Assembly (NCBI GenBank): GCA_038237515.1
Contig: JBBRYP010000075.1
Span: 1 to 16,977, forward strand
Direction: 5' to 3'
Length of the DNA stretch: 16,977 nt
Source: JBBQDZ01 sp038237515
GTDB lineage: Bacteria; Actinomycetota; Thermoleophilia; Gaiellales; Gaiellaceae
The first letter of the stretch is position 1. Every line of letters starts with the position of its first letter. The notes beneath the pieces are model-generated. The model was given only the letters and a program-made list of their open reading frames with translations, was not told the origin of the DNA and ran no database searches. The translations under genes were made by a program, and so were the position numbers. Shown here in pieces: positions 14,480-16,977 of this stretch.

Positions 14480-15184
14480 TTAACCGGGCGGGTGATCGAC
14501 GAGGATCCAAGTCGCGCGCGCGTACGCGACGAGCTCTTCCCCGCGGTAGAGGGCGGTGCCTGCGTGGAGCTTCCGCCCGTCGCCGCCGAGAGGCCAGCCG
14601 ACGACGACGCAGCGGTCGCCCGCAGCCGTCGAGCCGACGACGCGGGCGGAGAAACGGCCGAGGACGGAGATGCCCCGGGCGTTTTGCGGGTTCACGGCGA
14701 ACGCGCCGGGACAGTCGAGCGATGCCCAGAGGATCTCCGGGCGGAGCCGCCCGTCCTCGTGCGGGAGCGACTCGTGCGGCACCCAGGGCGCGGCGACGGC
14801 TCCGGTTCCGAGCGGCCCGGGCCGAAGGAGGAGCGCGTCGCCGGCGTCGCGTCCGGGGCCGCAGACGAAGCAGCTTGGGAACGGATGCAGCGCGGTCTCG
14901 ACGAGCCGGCTGCTCGCAGCCTCAGCGTCCCGGAAGCTCACCGGCGGATGCGGATCGAGAGCGAGAGCGTGGTGCTCCGCCTCCGCGACGAGGCGGTCCT
15001 CGTCGAGGATTCGTAGCCGCTCGCCCTCCAGCGCGACGCTGAGCGGGCGCTCGAGCGGAGGGGGCGCGCGCAGGGTCACTTCAGCTTCGACGCCGAGCAG
15101 GGCCGCGATCCGCCCGCACGAGTAGCCGCCGTTCGCGGAGTCGCGCGGGCCCCGGTACCGGTGCGGGATGGTCAGCGTGGTCAC
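14480..15184 (-). CDS. Thioesterase-like (double hotdog) protein, function unassigned
   Basis: The 234-residue protein belongs to a thioesterase-like family recognised by the N-terminal RGPRDSANGGYSCGRIAALL, a central PFPSCFVCGPGRDAGDAL (CxxC at 105-108) and ILWASLDCPGAFAV (151-164). The two halves look like two hotdog folds. Members are usually annotated as acyl-CoA thioesterases, but the substrate is not established here and I cannot point to a catalytic residue with confidence. The start is the GTG at 15184, just before TTLTIPHRY; further upstream the translation becomes Arg/Gly-rich and unlike the family. The ribosome binding site is weak. The Rid-family gene follows 10 bases later. Confidence 0.72.
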   Translation of the reverse strand: MTTLTIPHRYRGPRDSANGGYSCGRIAALLGVEAEVTLRAPPPLERPLSVALEGERLRILDEDRLVAEAEHHALALDPHPPVSFRDAEAASSRLVETALHPFPSCFVCGPGRDAGDALLLRPGPLGTGAVAAPWVPHESLPHEDGRLRPEILWASLDCPGAFAVNPQNARGISVLGRFSARVVGSTAAGDRCVVVGWPLGGDGRKLHAGTALYRGEELVAYARATWILVDHPPG

Positions 15185-15203
15185 GACCCCGCCGCGGCGG
15201 CCG

Positions 15204-15347
15204 TCAAGGGCGTCGCTGCGCCAAAGGCGCTGTGCGCCGGCGACGGTAGAGGGTCCGGAACGCCTCCCGTCCCGTCCAGGCCGTGGGCGTTTCGAGCCAC
15301 TGCAAGCTCGTCCCATAGTAGGGGCGTTCGGAGTCGGCCGAAGTCAT
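15204..15347 (-). CDS. Possible 47-residue hypothetical protein
   Basis: An open frame from an ATG at 15347, with GGAG four bases upstream, ends at a TGA (15206-15204) 19 bases before the thioesterase start. The translation begins MTSADSERPYYG and contains LQWLETPTAWTGREAF. It is rich in Tyr, Trp and Phe, unlike the Arg/Pro-rich shadows of GC-rich DNA, but I recognise no family. It could be a small leader gene of the thioesterase-Rid operon or a chance frame. The rest of the gap to the alkyltransferase (15348-15495) shows no gene and presumably holds divergent promoters; I see no convincing boxes. Confidence 0.3.
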   Translation of the reverse strand: MTSADSERPYYGTSLQWLETPTAWTGREAFRTLYRRRRTAPLAQRRP

Positions 15348-15495
15348 GACGCTCCGCCCGGCGGACACCTCGACGCCGCTGGCCGTCGCGCGAGCACGTG
15401 GACCCTGCCGAGGTGCCGGTACGAGAGGATAGCGGGGTGGTTTTCGACGCCGATCGGGCCTGCCGATACAGAGACCTGGTCGCCGCCCGAATCCG

Positions 15496-16065
15496 ATGAC
15501 CACCGGCCGGACGGTGCTCTACGTGACCCTCGAGAGCCCGATCGGCGAGCTGCTGCTGCTCGGCGACGGCGCGGTGCTCACCGGGCTGCACATGCAGGCA
15601 GGTCGCAAGCCGGTCCCGATCCAGCCGGGTTGGAGGCGGTGCGACGCGCCGTTCGACGACGTACGGGCGCAGCTCGAGCAGTACTTCTCCGGCCGGCGCA
15701 CCGCCTTCGACCTGCCGCTCGCCCTGGGCGGAACCCTGTTCCAGCGGAGCGTCTGGCGCGCAGTGCAGGAGGTGCCTTACGGGAAGACGATCACCTATGG
15801 CGAGCTGGCACGCCGGCTCGACCGGCCATCCGCGGCGCGCGCGGTCGGGCGCGCCAACGGCCAGAACCCGATCGCCGTCGTCGTCCCCTGCCACCGCGTC
15901 GTCGGCACCGACGGCACCCTCACCGGCTACGGCGGCGGCCTCGAGCGAAAGCAGCTGCTGCTCGACCTCGAGGGGATTCCGACCAATCGGCCTCGAGCTC
16001 GCGTCTTCGAGGCCGGTTCCGCCACGGGCTCTGAGCCTGCTGCCATCCGGCTGCTACCCGACTAG
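15496..16065 (+). CDS. ogt: Methylated-DNA--protein-cysteine S-methyltransferase
   Basis: The 189-residue suicide alkyltransferase removes methyl groups from O6-methylguanine. The active site PCHRV is at 131-135, with acceptor Cys132. Around it are FQRSVWRAVQEVPYGKTITYGELA (helix-turn-helix region, 82-105), GRANGQNP (118-125) and GYGGGLERKQLLL (144-156). The N-terminal domain is the short Ogt type, so the Ada transcription-factor part is absent. The final 29 residues after LLDLEG are an unconserved tail beyond the usual end of the family. The start ATG at 15496 gives the normal N-terminus (VLYVTLESPIGELLLL) but lacks a clear ribosome binding site. It is a single gene, divergent from the thioesterase operon and unrelated in function to its neighbours. 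Confidence 0.92.
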   Translation: MTTGRTVLYVTLESPIGELLLLGDGAVLTGLHMQAGRKPVPIQPGWRRCDAPFDDVRAQLEQYFSGRRTAFDLPLALGGTLFQRSVWRAVQEVPYGKTITYGELARRLDRPSAARAVGRANGQNPIAVVVPCHRVVGTDGTLTGYGGGLERKQLLLDLEGIPTNRPRARVFEAGSATGSEPAAIRLLPD

Positions 16066-16160
16066 GCCAAGGGTCGAGGTCGGCCGGCGCCGCGCCTGCG
16101 CACGCGTGGCGCATACCCGCTTCGGCTACAGCGAGCGAAAGCCGCCGAGGAGGAGGACCG

Positions 16161-16392
16161 ATGCAGCTCGACCCACAGGCCCAGGAGATCGTCCAGCGGA
16201 TGGAGGAGTCCGGCGGGAAGCCGATCGAGGAGCTCTCGCCGGAGGAGACGCGCCGGCAACCGACGCCGGCCGATGCCGTCGTCTCCGTCCTCGAACGACG
16301 CGGCGAAGACGCGACGCCCGAGGCCGTCGGCCGCGTCGAGGACCGAGTGATCGCCGGAGCTGCCCGGGACGATCCCGGCCCGCATCTATTGA
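16161..16392 (+). pseudogene. 5' stub of an alpha/beta-hydrolase (HSL/lipase-like), truncated
   Basis: The first 70 or so residues match the N-terminus of hormone-sensitive-lipase-like hydrolases: MQLDPQAQEIVQRMEESGGKPIEELSPEETRRQ, then GRVEDRVIAGAA. A one-base insertion in CCC at 16363-16365 shifts the frame; corrected, the family pattern continues GTIPARIY and meets a TGA at 16390-16392. The HGGG oxyanion motif and the catalytic Ser-Asp-His part are missing altogether. The start has a textbook ribosome binding site (GAGGAGGAGGA, about 5 bases before the ATG), so the gene was once expressed. Uncorrected, translation would run to 16496, into the antisense of the GNAT gene. The missing part has been deleted, leaving about 50 bases before the GNAT stop. 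Confidence 0.75.
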
Positions 16393-16444
16393 CCCGGCGG
16401 CGACCAACGCGCTCCCATCCAAGAAGCCCCAAAGCGAGCGCAGC

Positions 16445-16930
16445 TCAGAGCGCCTTCCAGAAGATCGTGGTGTCGCATGGCCGCCCGTCTGGGTAGAGGG
16501 CGTAGCCGGAAATCACGCCGACCCTCGTCCAGCCGAGTCGCTCGTAGAGAAACTCGGCGCTGTCACCGGTGACGGTGTCCAGAACGAGCAGCGTCTTGCC
16601 CTCCGCCAGCGCCTCTCGTTCGGCCTGCGCCATGAGCCGCTGCGCTACGCCGCGCCTGCGTGCCGAGCGACGGACGAGCAGCTTCGCGATCTCTGCGCGG
16701 TGCGGTTGGTTCGGCGGCATGACGAGAAGAACCTGGACGGTGCCGACGAGCTCGTCCGTCGCGAACGCAGCCAAGAGCAGCCGCCGGCCCTGCTCGACCT
16801 CCGCGGCAAAGGCCTCGAACGCCCGGCGTGCCGCCTCGCGGGAGAAAGTCGCCAGGTAGCCGACCGACGCGCCTCCCTCGACGCAATCGGCGAGAACCGC
16901 CGCGAGCCCATCTAGTGCGGCGTCTCCCAA
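16445..16930 (-). CDS. GNAT-family N-acetyltransferase
   Basis: The roughly 161-residue acetyltransferase has the acetyl-CoA binding core: AEIAKLLVRRSARRRGVAQRLMAQAE (79-104, with the Arg-Arg-x-Gly-x-Ala loop), LLVLDTVTGDSAEFLYERLGW (114-134), and the preceding strands LLLAAFATDELVGTVQVLLV. Such enzymes move acetyl from CoA to an amine; the acceptor is unknown. The start is uncertain. The frame is closed by a TAG at 16969-16967, and the only usual start upstream of the conserved part is TTG at 16930 with no good ribosome binding site. Relatives commonly have about 10 more residues, so the 5' end may be damaged. A 12-bp inverted repeat brackets this start. Confidence 0.82.
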   Translation of the reverse strand: MGDAALDGLAAVLADCVEGGASVGYLATFSREAARRAFEAFAAEVEQGRRLLLAAFATDELVGTVQVLLVMPPNQPHRAEIAKLLVRRSARRRGVAQRLMAQAEREALAEGKTLLVLDTVTGDSAEFLYERLGWTRVGVISGYALYPDGRPCDTTIFWKAL

Positions 16931-16969
16931 CGTTTCGCTCGAAACTGACGGTTCGCCGACGCCGCACTA
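16913..16969. repeat. 12-bp inverted repeat with an inner palindrome at the GNAT 5' end
   Basis: TAGTGCGGCGTC (16913-16924) is perfectly repeated in inverse at 16958-16969 (GACGCCGCACTA), 33 bases apart. Between them lies GTTTCG-CT-CGAAAC (16932-16945), a second 6-bp inverted repeat. The left arm is inside the GNAT coding sequence and the right arm supplies the in-frame stop upstream of its start. It is not an integron attC site: the RYYYAAC and GTTRRRY core boxes do not fit. Confidence 0.6.
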
Positions 16970-16977
16970 TTCCGGCC

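Noticed and set aside
16925..16957. Integron attC site
   Set aside because: The inverted repeats suggested one, but the RYYYAAC and GTTRRRY core boxes do not match.
1..16977. CRISPR arrays, tRNA or rRNA genes, insertion sequences
   Set aside because: No regularly spaced repeats, no tRNA-like T-loop sequence, no rRNA signature and no transposase-like protein were seen on either strand.

Overview
The window is uniformly GC-rich, uses GTG, TTG and possibly CTG start codons freely, and packs genes into tightly overlapping operons. Together with the protein flavours (CUT2-type ABC transporter, hydantoinase A/B, FCD-type GntR regulator, SANGGY/CFVCG thioesterase, stand-alone ERCC4 nuclease), this suggests a soil or sediment Actinomycetota, perhaps class Thermoleophilia. 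The phylum is an inference from composition and family style; no rRNA or other marker is present.

Left edge (1-2524, all minus strand): the start of a gene running off the window, preceded by a hairpin that buries its Shine-Dalgarno sequence; a frameshifted isochorismatase-family hydrolase; a scar in which the N-terminal nuclease domain of a type I restriction HsdR is joined to the C-terminal part of an HsdS; and an intact ERCC4-type nuclease with a helix-hairpin-helix tail. This stretch looks like a decaying accessory region.

Centre (2644-14004): two convergent operons that share their last bases (CTAG, 6501-6504). On the plus strand lies a three-gene CUT2-type (RbsB/RbsA/RbsC-like) importer. 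On the minus strand lies a six-gene, almost gapless operon: GntR regulator, CaiB-type CoA-transferase, HMG-CoA-lyase-type lyase, hydantoinase A, hydantoinase B and an N-carbamoylsarcosine/maleamate-type amidohydrolase. Read as a pathway, the products could open a cyclic amide (hydantoin, imide or lactam) with ATP, release ammonia from the resulting amide, and pass the acid to CoA activation and C-C cleavage, with the adjacent ABC system as candidate importer. The combination is the most interesting part of the window; its substrate cannot be read from sequence.

Right part (14083-16930): a minus-strand thioesterase-like plus Rid-family pair, a plus-strand O6-alkylguanine-DNA alkyltransferase, the 5' stub of an alpha/beta-hydrolase with a perfect ribosome binding site but no body, and a GNAT acetyltransferase whose start region overlaps a 12-bp inverted repeat. 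At least four loci in the window are visibly broken (isochorismatase, hsdR, hsdS, alpha/beta-hydrolase), while the central catabolic block is intact.
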